Assembly: GCA_046541515.1 (NCBI GenBank)
Contig: JBKHDD010000146.1
Location: forward strand, 1-12,575
From: CAYFVR01 sp046541515
GTDB lineage: Bacteria > Desulfobacterota > Desulfobacteria > Desulfobacterales > Desulfococcaceae
Reading direction: 5' to 3'
DNA: 12,575 bases
Numbering within the stretch: position 1 is the first letter of the stretch; each line of letters opens with the position of its first letter. The notes below the pieces were generated by a model. It did not search any database and was not told where the DNA came from. It worked only from the letters and a program-made list of their open reading frames with translations. The position numbers were made by a program, and so were the translations under genes. Of this stretch, positions 6,062-12,381 are shown piece after piece.

Positions 6062-7051
6062 ATGAATCTTCAAAGTCTTCATATTTCGGTGCTGATCTTC
6101 CTGAGCATCATTTTTTTCGGCACCCTGGGATACATGGTGGTGGAGGGCATGACCCTGTTCGACTCCCTCTACATGACCGTTATCACCATCAGCACGGTGG
6201 GCTTTTCCGAAGTGCGTCCGCTTTCGCCGCCGGGACGGGCCGTCACCATGCTCATCATCATCACCAGCATCACCATCGGCGGTTACGCCATCAGCATGAT
6301 GGCCCGCATGCTCATCGAAGGGGAACTGCGAAGAAGTTTCGAGAGGAGGCGCATGGAACGACTCATTCGCGACCTGGAAAACCATATCATCGTCTGCGGA
6401 TATGGCCGAATTGGCCGCATCATCTGCAAGGAACTGGTGGCCGGCGACATCGATTTCGTGGTGATCGAACAGGACCCGGAGGCGACCCGGGAGCTTGAGG
6501 AGGCCAAACACCTCTACCTCCAGATGGACGCCACCTCGGAAGAGGCCCTGCTCAAGGCCGGAATCATGGACGCCCGGGGGCTGGTCACGGCGGTCCGCTC
6601 CGACGCCAACAACGTGTTCATCACCCTGACGGCCAAGGGGCTTCGGGAAGACATCTTCGTGCTGTCCCGCTCCTCCGACGTGCGCAACGAAGACAAGCTG
6701 AAACGGGCCGGGGCGAGCCGGGTGGTGTCCCCCTATTTCATCGGCGGCCGCCGCATGGCCCAAGTGCTCCAGCGCCCCACGGTGGTGGATTTCATCGACC
6801 TGGCCACCATGAGCAATCAGCTCGGCCTGCTCATCGAGGAGGTCACCATCCGGCCCGGCTCGAACCTGATCGGGAAAGACCTGGTGGAAAGCCATCTCCG
6901 GAAGGATTTCGGCGTCATTATCGTGGCCATCAAGCCGGCCAAGGGACCCATGGTGTTCAATCCCACGCCCAACGAGATCCTCAACGCGGGAGATGTGCTG
7001 GTGGTGCTGGGGAAGCGGGAAGACGTGTTCCGGCTTGGCGAGGTATTGTGA
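6062..7051 (+). CDS. Two-TM potassium channel with RCK (TrkA) domain
   Basis: A 329-residue inner-membrane ion channel subunit of the MthK/Kch type. Order: TM1 (about 7-28), pore helix and selectivity filter TISTVGFSE (42-50), TM2 (about 59-84), then a cytoplasmic RCK module with Rossmann motif GYGRIG (113-118) and acidic residue in VVIEQD (Glu136), and a TrkA-C-like domain (about 245-329). Four subunits would form the pore, with the RCK ring gating it in response to a nucleotide or ion. The filter reads TVGFSE in place of the classical TVGYGD, a variant that I believe is common in proteobacterial members; selectivity for K+ is therefore likely but not certain. ATG 6062 is preferred over an in-frame TTG at 6008 because GAGGG lies 11 bases before it and TM1 then begins normally. 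It stands alone and converges on htpX. Confidence 0.9.
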   Translation: MNLQSLHISVLIFLSIIFFGTLGYMVVEGMTLFDSLYMTVITISTVGFSEVRPLSPPGRAVTMLIIITSITIGGYAISMMARMLIEGELRRSFERRRMERLIRDLENHIIVCGYGRIGRIICKELVAGDIDFVVIEQDPEATRELEEAKHLYLQMDATSEEALLKAGIMDARGLVTAVRSDANNVFITLTAKGLREDIFVLSRSSDVRNEDKLKRAGASRVVSPYFIGGRRMAQVLQRPTVVDFIDLATMSNQLGLLIEEVTIRPGSNLIGKDLVESHLRKDFGVIIVAIKPAKGPMVFNPTPNEILNAGDVLVVLGKREDVFRLGEVL

Positions 7052-7142
7052 ACGCATGGGCCGCGCGCGGACAACCGGCGCGGAAAATGGGCGAGGCCCG
7101 CCTCCCGGCCGCCCCAACGAGGGATGAAACGCCCAGTAAAAT

Positions 7143-7177
7143 TCGGCCGGCCGGCGTGGGAAACGCCGGCCGGCCGA
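7143..7177. terminator. Long perfect hairpin between convergent genes
   Basis: CGGCCGGCCGGCGT (7144-7157) pairs perfectly with 7163-7176 around the loop GGGAA, plus a flanking T-A pair. It lies about 90 bases after the channel gene stop and 34 bases after the htpX stop on the other strand. The flanks are AAAATT on the left and ATTT on the right, so short U-tracts follow in both directions and it may act as a bidirectional terminator. The tandem GGCC units also make it a site of strong DNA secondary structure. Confidence 0.65.
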
Positions 7178-7210
7178 TTTGCCCGGATAACCCGGAAACG
7201 ATTCACAATG

Positions 7211-8140
7211 CTATCGAAGCCGTTCCCAGATGCTTCCGCTCCCCGCCATGGGGTCCCGGCCGCCGGAGGCCGAATCTCTTTGGGCGTCCCGGGACCGGTT
7301 CGCCGTGCTGCGCCCGCGCAACCGGGCGATCCGTTCCTCCAGGGGCGGATGGGTGGAAAAGAGATTTCGGAGTCCGCCGCCGGACAGCGGATTTACGATG
7401 AACAGGTGCGAAGTGGCCGGATTGGCGCGCAACCGTCCGGAATCCGCCCCCAGCTTCTCCAGAGCCCGGGCCAGGCCCTCGGGAGAGCCGGCGATTTTGG
7501 CCCCCTCCTGGTCCGCCAGATATTCCCGGGATCGGGAAATTCCCATCTGCACCAGAATGGCGGCGATGGGCGCCAGAATGGAAGTCAGCAACAGGCCCAG
7601 GATTCCCGGCCCTTCGTCGTCGCCGCCGAATCCCCCGAAAATCGCGCTCCATCGGGCCATGTTGGCCAGCATCATGATGGCGCCGGCCAGGGTGGCGGCG
7701 ATGGAGCCGACAAGGATGTCCCGGTCTTTGACGTGGGCCAGCTCGTGGGCCAGCACCCCGGCCAGTTCGTCCCGGTCCATCCGCTGGAGCAGGCCTTCGG
7801 TGACCGCCACCACCGCGTGTTCGGGGTTTCTTCCCGTGGCGAAGGCGTTGGGGGCGTCTTTGGGAATGACGTAGACCCGGGGCATGGGCAACTCCGCCCG
7901 CCGGGCCAGCCGTTCGACGGTTTCGTAAAGTTGCGGGGCCTGATTGCGGGAAACTTCCCGGGCCTGGTACATGGAGAGCACGATCCGGTCGGAAAACCAG
8001 TAGCTCCCGAAGTTCAACCCGGCGGCCAGAAGCAGGGCGAACCCCATGCCGAACCGCCCGCCCAATAGCCCGCCGAAAAACAGCAGGACGCCGGTCAGAA
8101 GTCCCAGCAACAATGTGGTGCGAAGTTGATTGCCAAGCAT
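7211..8140 (-). CDS. htpX: Membrane zinc metalloprotease HtpX
   Basis: A 309-residue M48B peptidase of the inner membrane that degrades misfolded membrane proteins, with its active site facing the cytoplasm. It shows two N-terminal TM segments (about 7-27 and 31-55), the zinc site HELAH (132-136) followed by VKDRD, two further hydrophobic segments (142-161, 180-200), and the third zinc ligand Glu206 in SREYLAD. The tail after FSTHPPLEER (261-270) is a basic, probably disordered extension. The ATG at 8140 is well supported: AAAGGAG lies 7 bases upstream and TM1 starts at once; the frame is open further upstream but that part crosses the promoter and a neighbouring terminator. The E. coli gene is heat-shock induced; a -35/-10 candidate is at 8232-8259. 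A terminator-like hairpin lies 34 bases beyond the stop. Confidence 0.95.
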   Translation of the reverse strand: MLGNQLRTTLLLGLLTGVLLFFGGLLGGRFGMGFALLLAAGLNFGSYWFSDRIVLSMYQAREVSRNQAPQLYETVERLARRAELPMPRVYVIPKDAPNAFATGRNPEHAVVAVTEGLLQRMDRDELAGVLAHELAHVKDRDILVGSIAATLAGAIMMLANMARWSAIFGGFGGDDEGPGILGLLLTSILAPIAAILVQMGISRSREYLADQEGAKIAGSPEGLARALEKLGADSGRLRANPATSHLFIVNPLSGGGLRNLFSTHPPLEERIARLRGRSTANRSRDAQRDSASGGRDPMAGSGSIWERLR

Positions 8141-8231
8141 ATTTGCACTCCTTTGGAATCCAAATTCGGTTGATTTCGGTATCGGATTGGGAACGAACAT
8201 TCGGATTCGTCCCGCCCAAGAACCCGATAAT

Positions 8232-8259
8232 ATGTTAAATCCGATTTTGAATTTGGCAA
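8232..8259 (-). promoter_or_regulatory. Possible htpX promoter
   Basis: On the minus strand TTGCCA (8259-8254) and TAACAT (8237-8232) are 16 bases apart, 5 of 6 and 4 of 6 matches to the sigma-70 boxes, in a locally AT-rich stretch. The leader to the htpX ATG would be about 85 bases. The spacing does not exclude a heat-shock sigma factor, but I see no clear sigma-32 boxes. Confidence 0.4.
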
Positions 8260-8283
8260 GAATTCGCCGACCGCCCATCGGCC

Positions 8284-8313
8284 AAAAAAGAAAGCCACGC
8301 CCGAAGGCATGGC
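8284..8313 (-). terminator. Rho-independent terminator of the 64-codon gene
   Basis: Read on the minus strand, GCCATGCC and GGCGTGGC (one G-U pair) form an 8-bp stem capped by the stable tetraloop TTCG, followed directly by TTTCTTTTTT (8293-8284). It starts 36 bases after the stop of the gene at 8350-8544. This is a textbook intrinsic terminator and separates that gene from htpX. Confidence 0.9.
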
Positions 8314-8349
8314 CGGAAAATGGCGCGTTCACGGAGAAAGGAACGGGCG

Positions 8350-8544
8350 TCAGAATCCCTGGATCGGTTTCTCCCCTTCAAACATGCAACCGACCCACGT
8401 ATTCGTGTCGCCGGGCGTCGTCTCCCGACAGGAGCAACGTTTGACGATCCATTCTTCGGACATTTTTGCTCGAAGAAACTCCGCCACCGATTCCTCCATT
8501 CGGCCGGAATCGGTTCGAAAGCTTTCGTGGCGCTGTTCTTTCAC
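8350..8544 (-). CDS. Small Cys-containing hypothetical protein, 64 aa
   Basis: A tiny gene with the best translation signals in the window: GTG start at 8544 with AAGGAGG seven bases upstream, a near-consensus promoter further up (8585-8612) and an intrinsic terminator 36 bases after its TGA. Its 64 residues are hydrophilic at the N-terminus (MKEQRHESFR), likely helical at 16-30, then carry three cysteines: Cys37 and Cys39 in KRCSCRE and Cys53 in VGCMFEGE. The C-x-C plus a third Cys could bind a metal or form a disulfide, but a fourth ligand is not obvious. No signal peptide or membrane segment. I do not recognise a family. Longer frames on the plus strand over the same interval have no ribosome site and are treated as spurious. 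Confidence 0.75.
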   Translation of the reverse strand: MKEQRHESFRTDSGRMEESVAEFLRAKMSEEWIVKRCSCRETTPGDTNTWVGCMFEGEKPIQGF

Positions 8545-8584
8545 GGCTTCACCTCCTTGCAGGGCAAAAAGGCTGCAATGCGCA

Positions 8585-8612
8585 AAAATAGATCAATGCC
8601 GAAGGATGTCAA
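8585..8612 (-). promoter_or_regulatory. Sigma-70-type promoter of the 64-codon gene
   Basis: On the minus strand a perfect -35 box TTGACA (8612-8607) is followed after 16 bases by TATTTT (8590-8585). Transcription would begin near 8578, about 20 bases before the ribosome site. The same -10 sequence and spacing recur in the candidate promoter at 12354-12381. Confidence 0.65.
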
Positions 8613-8619
8613 GCGGAGG

Positions 8620-8770
8620 GCCGCGCCTCCAGGGTGAACGCATGTAGATTTGGCATGTTTTTTGGTTTCAATAAACTCAAGCGGTTGAAACTACGCTCAA
8701 CTTGTCATGCCTGCCTGGGTTGATTTCAACACACTGATTTTATTTCCTCCAAATTCCACATGCGATTACC
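8620..8770. other. AT-richer gene-free stretch with TTGA/TCAA palindromes
   Basis: No gene is supported here. Two inverted repeats stand out: GTTTCAA-N13-TTGAAAC (8665-8671 and 8685-8691) and GTTGA-TT-TCAAC (8719-8730), with an extra TCAAC at 8697-8701. The composition is clearly less GC-rich than the flanking genes. The repeats could be operator sites; nothing in the sequence names the regulator. Confidence 0.45.
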
Positions 8771-8771
8771 C

Positions 8772-8860
8772 TGCCGCGCCTCAACGGATGAAGCGCGGCA
8801 ACCGGGAGGGCGGTTTCGGCAGAATCCCGGAAACCGCCCCGCCGTTCGCCCAAAAACGGC
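8772..8860. repeat. Three consecutive hairpins downstream of the NYN gene
   Basis: Three perfect inverted repeats follow one another: TGCCGCGC/GCGCGGCA (8772-8779 with 8793-8800), GGGCGGTTTC/GAAACCGCCC (8808-8817 with 8830-8839) and GCCGTT/AACGGC (8841-8846 with 8855-8860). A further AAAACCGCCC (8871-8880) can compete for the second stem. They sit 36 bases or more after the stop of the minus-strand NYN gene. No strong T-tract follows on either strand, apart from TTTTT inside the third hairpin, so together they may form a factor-independent stop, an mRNA 3' stabiliser or a structured RNA. Confidence 0.5.
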
Positions 8861-8895
8861 CTGGCAAGCGAAAACCGCCCGAAGCGTCCGATCGG

Positions 8896-9675
8896 CTATC
8901 GCCACCAACGGTATTCCTGAACGTTCACCGCCTTGAGCCCCTCTTCGGTTTCCACCAGATCGAATTCCAGCACCGTTTCCCGATGCTTCAGACCCGCGAG
9001 GTAGTTGTTGTCCACCGCGACCCCGTCCGGCCGGGTCACGTCGGTAATGTGGCAGAAGATGTCGTGGCGCTGATCATTGGCGCCCAGGCCGGTGCGCAGG
9101 GTGATGAAGCCAAACCCTCGCTCCTCCACCACCGCGTGCATGATGCCCCGCCGCCGGCGGCCCGGATCTTCCGGCCCCAATATGCCCGGAATCAGAAAGC
9201 CGGAGAAGAAATTATCCACTTCCTGCCGAAGCTTGGTGTTGGTGTTGGCAAAGGCCAGCAGGTCCACCCGCTTCCCCCGGTTCTGGATGGCCCGGACCAG
9301 CCGGAGGAAGTCGCCGTCTCCGGAGCCAATCAAAATGTAGTCGAGATTTTCCGCCTGCAGCAAGGTATCCACCGCCAACTCCAGGTCGGCGTTGGCCTTG
9401 ATGAGCACCTCCCCTTCCGAATCGGTGTATCGGCGCACCGCCTTTAAGACCAGGTGATAGCCGTTCCGCCGGATGGCGGCCCGGTAATTGGTGTTACGCA
9501 GTCGATACTGAATGTCGGTCCGTTCCCGCTCATTGTCGATGGCCATATAGGCGTTGGCCCGAAGAACCGTGGTGCCCTGGGCCTCCACCAGATCCTTGAT
9601 TACCTCGTAACGTATTCCCCAGCCGCCGTTGCGGCTGAGGTTTTCCACATCCAGAAAAATTCCGGCTTTCAGCAT
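8896..9675 (-). CDS. NYN (PIN-like) nuclease with C-terminal cold-shock domain
   Basis: A 259-residue cytoplasmic protein joining two RNA-related domains. Residues 1-165 are a NYN/LabA/DUF88 domain with the acidic and polar residues expected of the PIN-like fold: Asp9 and Asn12 (FLDVENLS), Asp97 (KANADLELAVD), Asp120 and Asp122 (IGSGDGDF). Residues about 176-256 resemble a cold-shock domain, with RNP1-like GFGFI (187-191) and RNP2-like DIFCHI (205-210). NYN proteins are predicted or shown to be metal-dependent ribonucleases, and the cold-shock domain would hold single-stranded RNA. The ATG at 9675 is backed by AAGGAG seven bases upstream. The gene stands alone, with hairpins after its stop. 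LabA-type proteins without nuclease activity also exist, so activity is not proven, though the acidic set looks complete. Confidence 0.88.
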   Translation of the reverse strand: MLKAGIFLDVENLSRNGGWGIRYEVIKDLVEAQGTTVLRANAYMAIDNERERTDIQYRLRNTNYRAAIRRNGYHLVLKAVRRYTDSEGEVLIKANADLELAVDTLLQAENLDYILIGSGDGDFLRLVRAIQNRGKRVDLLAFANTNTKLRQEVDNFFSGFLIPGILGPEDPGRRRRGIMHAVVEERGFGFITLRTGLGANDQRHDIFCHITDVTRPDGVAVDNNYLAGLKHRETVLEFDLVETEEGLKAVNVQEYRWWR

Positions 9676-10156
9676 TCAGATACTCCTTGTCTCATCCGGG
9701 TCGTCCCGGCATGATCGGAAAAAAATTCCACCATCGTGAATCAGACATTTCGCGCGCTCCGCCGCCCCCTGTCGGGACGGGAAGCGATTCCAAAAATTTC
9801 GGACCCGTCGGGGCAAAAACCCGCCGTCGGACCCGCTTTCCCTTCCGAAGACATTCCGCTTTTATCGGAATCGGCGCCCCCTGGCTTCTCGATTTTTGGG
9901 GAATTTTCCACTCCTTTCTTTTTCCCCGCAAACGCCGACGAAGACGCCCGGCGGAGAAGCGGCCGCCGGCCGAGTGTCAATTTTTTTTACTAACTTGCCG
10001 CCTGTCCCTTGTCAACCAACAAAAACCCGGCGGCGGCGGCGACTTGACTTTGCCGGCCTATGGGGCTAGGCTTTCCGGTCAAATGGGGCGAATTTCTCGC
10101 CACGAAACCCGCCCGCCGAACCTTTGCCGGGGATTCCGCCCACGTCCCTCCGTTTA
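9676..10156. other. Gene-free stretch of about 480 bases
   Basis: I find no supported gene. It holds small inverted repeats: CCGGG-TCGT-CCCGG (9696-9709) just before the NYN ribosome site, and ATTCCG-N7-CGGAAT (9853-9871). A CGGCC-GCC-GGCCG hairpin (9960-9972) is separated by eight bases from an eight-T run (9981-9988), a weak plus-strand terminator. A plus-strand TTGACT/TAGGCT pair lies at 10044-10072. The promoter of the NYN gene must be in the first part but I cannot place it. Confidence 0.5.
10044..10072 (+). promoter_or_regulatory. Possible promoter before the gene relic
   Basis: TTGACT (10044-10049) and TAGGCT (10067-10072) are spaced by 17 bases. The -35 box is a 5 of 6 match; the -10 box keeps only the first two bases and the last T of the consensus. 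It points at the relic starting at 10157 and, further on, at corA. Confidence 0.3.
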
Positions 10157-10819
10157 ATGAACCTCGTGGTTCACCAGAGTCACGTCCCCCAGGCCCTGGA
10201 CCTGTTGGACGATTGCGGCGCGCCGGGCGTTCGAACCGGACCGTGGACGCCGACCGGGCGTTGATTCAGGTTTCGCCGCCGGCCGAATGGATCGAGGGCC
10301 TAAGCCTCCGGTTTGGGGCCACCATGGATTTCCCAATGATGTCGCCGCCGGTGGAGGGTCGCCCTGCCGGAATACGAACCGCCCGGGCCCGACGAGAAAG
10401 AGGTTCCCTCGGACGAGGCGCCGGAGGGGGCCAACGGAGAACGCGTCAGCCGGGAGGAGCCGTGCCACGACATCGCGGCGGACGTCCGGCTGCCCGCACG
10501 TTCCCGGCCAGCCGTCCCCCTCTCCGCCGCGGCGGCGGCCATCGGCCCGATGCGGGGCGACGTGGCCGTCATCCTCGGCGCGATGCCGATCGCGCCCTTC
10601 CCGTGACCCGACATGGCCCTTTCCCCGGCCACAACCCTGGGCGACGGTTCGCCGGCCCCGCGGGCGCCGAAGGTTCAGGGCGCGGGCGTTCTGGCCGCGC
10701 CGGCCTTCGCCGGAGCGCTCGGAGCCGTTCTTGCGGTGGACCCCGAGGTCCCGGAATTGTTGGCCCGCGCCCGGCCGGGGATCGGCGACCCGATCCTGGC
10801 CCTGGCCTCGGGAACCTGA
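10157..10819 (+). pseudogene. Frameshifted relic of an unidentified gene
   Basis: No continuous gene is present, yet codon composition points to former coding on the plus strand. From the ATG at 10157 the first 20 or so codons have GC-rich third and AT-rich second positions (MNLVVHQSHVPQALDLLDDC), then the frame hits TGA at 10262. The next frame reads coding-like to about 10350 (ALIQVSPPAEWIEGLSLRFG). The original frame then resumes, with about 90% G or C in third positions, to TGA at 10604 (GDVAVILGAMPIAPFP), and continues in the same frame to TGA at 10817 (GALGAVLAVDPEVPELLARA). Two opposite frameshifts plus one in-frame stop would explain this as one gene of about 220 codons. I do not recognise the product. 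No ribosome site precedes the ATG. Sequencing error in this very GC-rich stretch is an alternative to real decay. Confidence 0.4.
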
Positions 10820-10872
10820 CCTTTCCGGCCATGGTGTTCTGATGGCTGGAAACCTGAACCCCGGGAGTCTTC

Positions 10873-11964
10873 ATGCCGCTTCGCCGCCTGTTTCGCCATC
10901 CCCGCAAGTCGCCCCGACCGATCGCCAAGCCCATCGGCCTGCCGCCGGGCTCCCTGGTCCACGTCGGGGAGCGCCGCACGGACCGGGTGCGCATCCAAAT
11001 TATGGACTACGACGCCCAGCGATTGGAAACGATGGAGGAAGCCGAAGTGGACGACGCGTTCGCCTTTCGCGACACCGCCAATCCCACCTGGATTCACGTA
11101 TCCGGGCTCCACGACCCCGCCGTGGTGGAAGCCCTGGGCGCCCATTACCGCCTCCATCCCCTGGCGATGGAGGACGTGCTCAACACCGGCCAGAGCCCCA
11201 AGGCCGAGGACTATCCGGAATGCCTCTTTCTGGTGCTCAAAAGCCTGCGTCCGGGCGACGGGGAGGAAGACCTGGTGGAGGAACAGTTCAGCATGGTCCT
11301 CGGCTCCCATTTCGTCCTGTCGTTTCAGGAGGGGGAGGAAGATATCTTCGCGCCGGTGCGCCGAAGGATCGAAAACCGGATGGGCCGCATCCGGCGCATG
11401 GGCGCGGACTATCTGGCCTACGCCCTGGCGGACACCATCGTGGACCACTATTTCGCCGTGGTGGATACCCTGGAGGAGAAAATCGAGCGGGTGGAGGCGG
11501 AACTGATGGGGCAGGCGGAGCTGGCGTCCCTCCACGCCATCCACCGTTTGAAGCGGGAAATCCTGCTGGCCCGCAAGGCCATCCGCCCGCTTCGGGAAGT
11601 GGTGCTTCGTTTGGAGCGGATCGACAATCCCCTTTTAGGAGACGAAACCCGCTTCTTCCTTCGAGACCTTCGGGACCATGTGCTTCAGGTGGCGGAGAAC
11701 GTGGAGATTTTCCGTGAGATGGCCGCCGGTCTGCTGGACCTGTACCATTCCACCGTCAGCAACCGGATGAACGAGGTGATGAAGGTGCTGACCATCATCT
11801 CCACCACCTTCATCCCGCTCAGCTTCCTGGCCGGGGTCTACGGCATGAACTTCGAGCACATGCCGGAGCTTCGGTGGCGCTGGTCCTACCCCGTCTTTTG
11901 GGCGGTCATCGTGGCCGCCGCCTGGACGCTGCTGCGCTTTTTCAAACGGAAAGGCTGGTGGTAG
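10873..11964 (+). CDS. corA: CorA-family magnesium/cobalt transporter
   Basis: A 363-residue inner-membrane channel for Mg2+ (and Co2+ or Ni2+ in relatives), acting as a pentamer. The large cytoplasmic N-terminal part (about 25-300) has the usual mixed domain with WIHVSGLHD (73-81), LAMEDVLNTGQSPK (97-110) and long helices rich in Glu, Arg and Lys (185-300). TM1 (about 303-322) ends in the signature YGMNF (323-327), followed by the periplasmic loop EHMPELRWRWSYP and TM2 (about 340-357), with a short basic tail. The length is in the normal range of bacterial members. GGGAG lies 5 bases before the ATG. The gene starts 53 bases after the relic and may share its promoter. It converges on the 72-codon gene, with a terminator-like hairpin just after its stop. 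Confidence 0.95.
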   Translation: MPLRRLFRHPRKSPRPIAKPIGLPPGSLVHVGERRTDRVRIQIMDYDAQRLETMEEAEVDDAFAFRDTANPTWIHVSGLHDPAVVEALGAHYRLHPLAMEDVLNTGQSPKAEDYPECLFLVLKSLRPGDGEEDLVEEQFSMVLGSHFVLSFQEGEEDIFAPVRRRIENRMGRIRRMGADYLAYALADTIVDHYFAVVDTLEEKIERVEAELMGQAELASLHAIHRLKREILLARKAIRPLREVVLRLERIDNPLLGDETRFFLRDLRDHVLQVAENVEIFREMAAGLLDLYHSTVSNRMNEVMKVLTIISTTFIPLSFLAGVYGMNFEHMPELRWRWSYPVFWAVIVAAAWTLLRFFKRKGWW

Positions 11965-11973
11965 ACAAATCTC

Positions 11974-12005
11974 CGCCGCCGGCGGTCCGTTGGCGCCAAA
12001 TTTTT
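11974..12005 (+). terminator. Probable terminator of corA
   Basis: CGCCGCCGG (11974-11982) pairs with CCGTTGGCG (11987-11995) around CGGT, with one G-U pair and one mismatch; TTTTT (12001-12005) follows five bases after the stem. It begins 10 bases after the corA stop. The rest of the gap to 12077 has a GGGG-TCG-CCCC hairpin and a GCCGAC/GTCGGC repeat that could serve the opposing gene, but no T-tract follows them on the minus strand. Confidence 0.45.
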
Positions 12006-12076
12006 CAACCGCAACGTCTGAGGGGTCGCCCCGGCCGACGTCGGACCCGATGCGGTCGGCGGCGATGAAAACGCCT

Positions 12077-12295
12077 TCAGCCCTTCCGGTCCATATACTC
12101 GGAAAACCGGCGCACCAAGGCCTCCGGCGTGGGAAACTGGGCTTCCAGTTGGGCGTCTGAAAATTGGACCAATTCGTCCTGAAAAAAGCCGGCCACGGCG
12201 GCCTGAATGTCGCTTCGGTGCTCGGGCTCGGCTTCCCGGGCCACCAGGTTGACCAGGGCCAGTTCCATGTCCTTCAGCATTTCCCGTCGACTCAT
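12077..12295 (-). CDS. Small helical hypothetical protein, 72 aa
   Basis: A 72-residue acidic, soluble protein (MSRREMLKDMELALVNLVAR onward) that looks all-helical: helices near 2-20, 25-45 and 57-70 separated by short polar turns, with no cysteine, signal peptide or membrane segment. The ATG at 12295 is preferred: GGGAGG lies 9 bases upstream and a -35/-10 pair is found 60-90 bases further up. The frame stays open to 12532, but the extra part covers that promoter and has an untypical composition (rich in Lys, Phe and Gly). I do not recognise the family. It converges on corA and has no neighbour on its own strand inside the window, so context gives no hint of function. Confidence 0.7.
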   Translation of the reverse strand: MSRREMLKDMELALVNLVAREAEPEHRSDIQAAVAGFFQDELVQFSDAQLEAQFPTPEALVRRFSEYMDRKG

Positions 12296-12353
12296 GGGCG
12301 TCCGCCTCCCTTCGTCAATTTGAGTCGTGAATTTTGGGCGTTTGTTTAGGCCA

Positions 12354-12381
12354 AAAATAAGGCCGCAAGGAGAAATGTCAC
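12354..12381 (-). promoter_or_regulatory. Promoter of the 72-codon gene
   Basis: On the minus strand GTGACA (12381-12376) is followed after 16 bases by TATTTT (12359-12354). The leader would be about 50 bases. The -10 box lies within a small inverted repeat, GGCC-N8-GGCC, which could be an operator. Confidence 0.5.

Noticed and set aside
5939..7117. Long minus-strand open frame opposite the potassium channel
   Set aside because: It runs antisense to a well-supported membrane protein and is rich in His, Gly and Asp as expected of a mirror frame.
8141..8332. N-terminal extension of HtpX
   Set aside because: The strong ribosome site is at 8140, and the extension would run through the htpX promoter candidate and the neighbouring terminator.
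9952..9988. Minus-strand TTGACA (9980-9975) preceded by an A8 tract, as a promoter for the NYN gene
   Set aside because: The -35 box is perfect, but 16-18 bases on there is only GC-rich sequence with no -10 box.
10220..10245. tRNA-like GTTCGAA
   Set aside because: The flanking bases do not pair as a T stem, and no acceptor or anticodon arms can be drawn around it.
10604..10606. In-frame TGA as a selenocysteine codon
   Set aside because: The flanking residues fit no selenoprotein motif, no suitable hairpin is apparent after it, and the same gene already needs two frame changes.
10287..11717. Long plus-strand frame over the relic and corA
   Set aside because: Its second half overlaps CorA in another frame, and the composition (Pro, Arg, Gly) is that of a GC-rich shadow.
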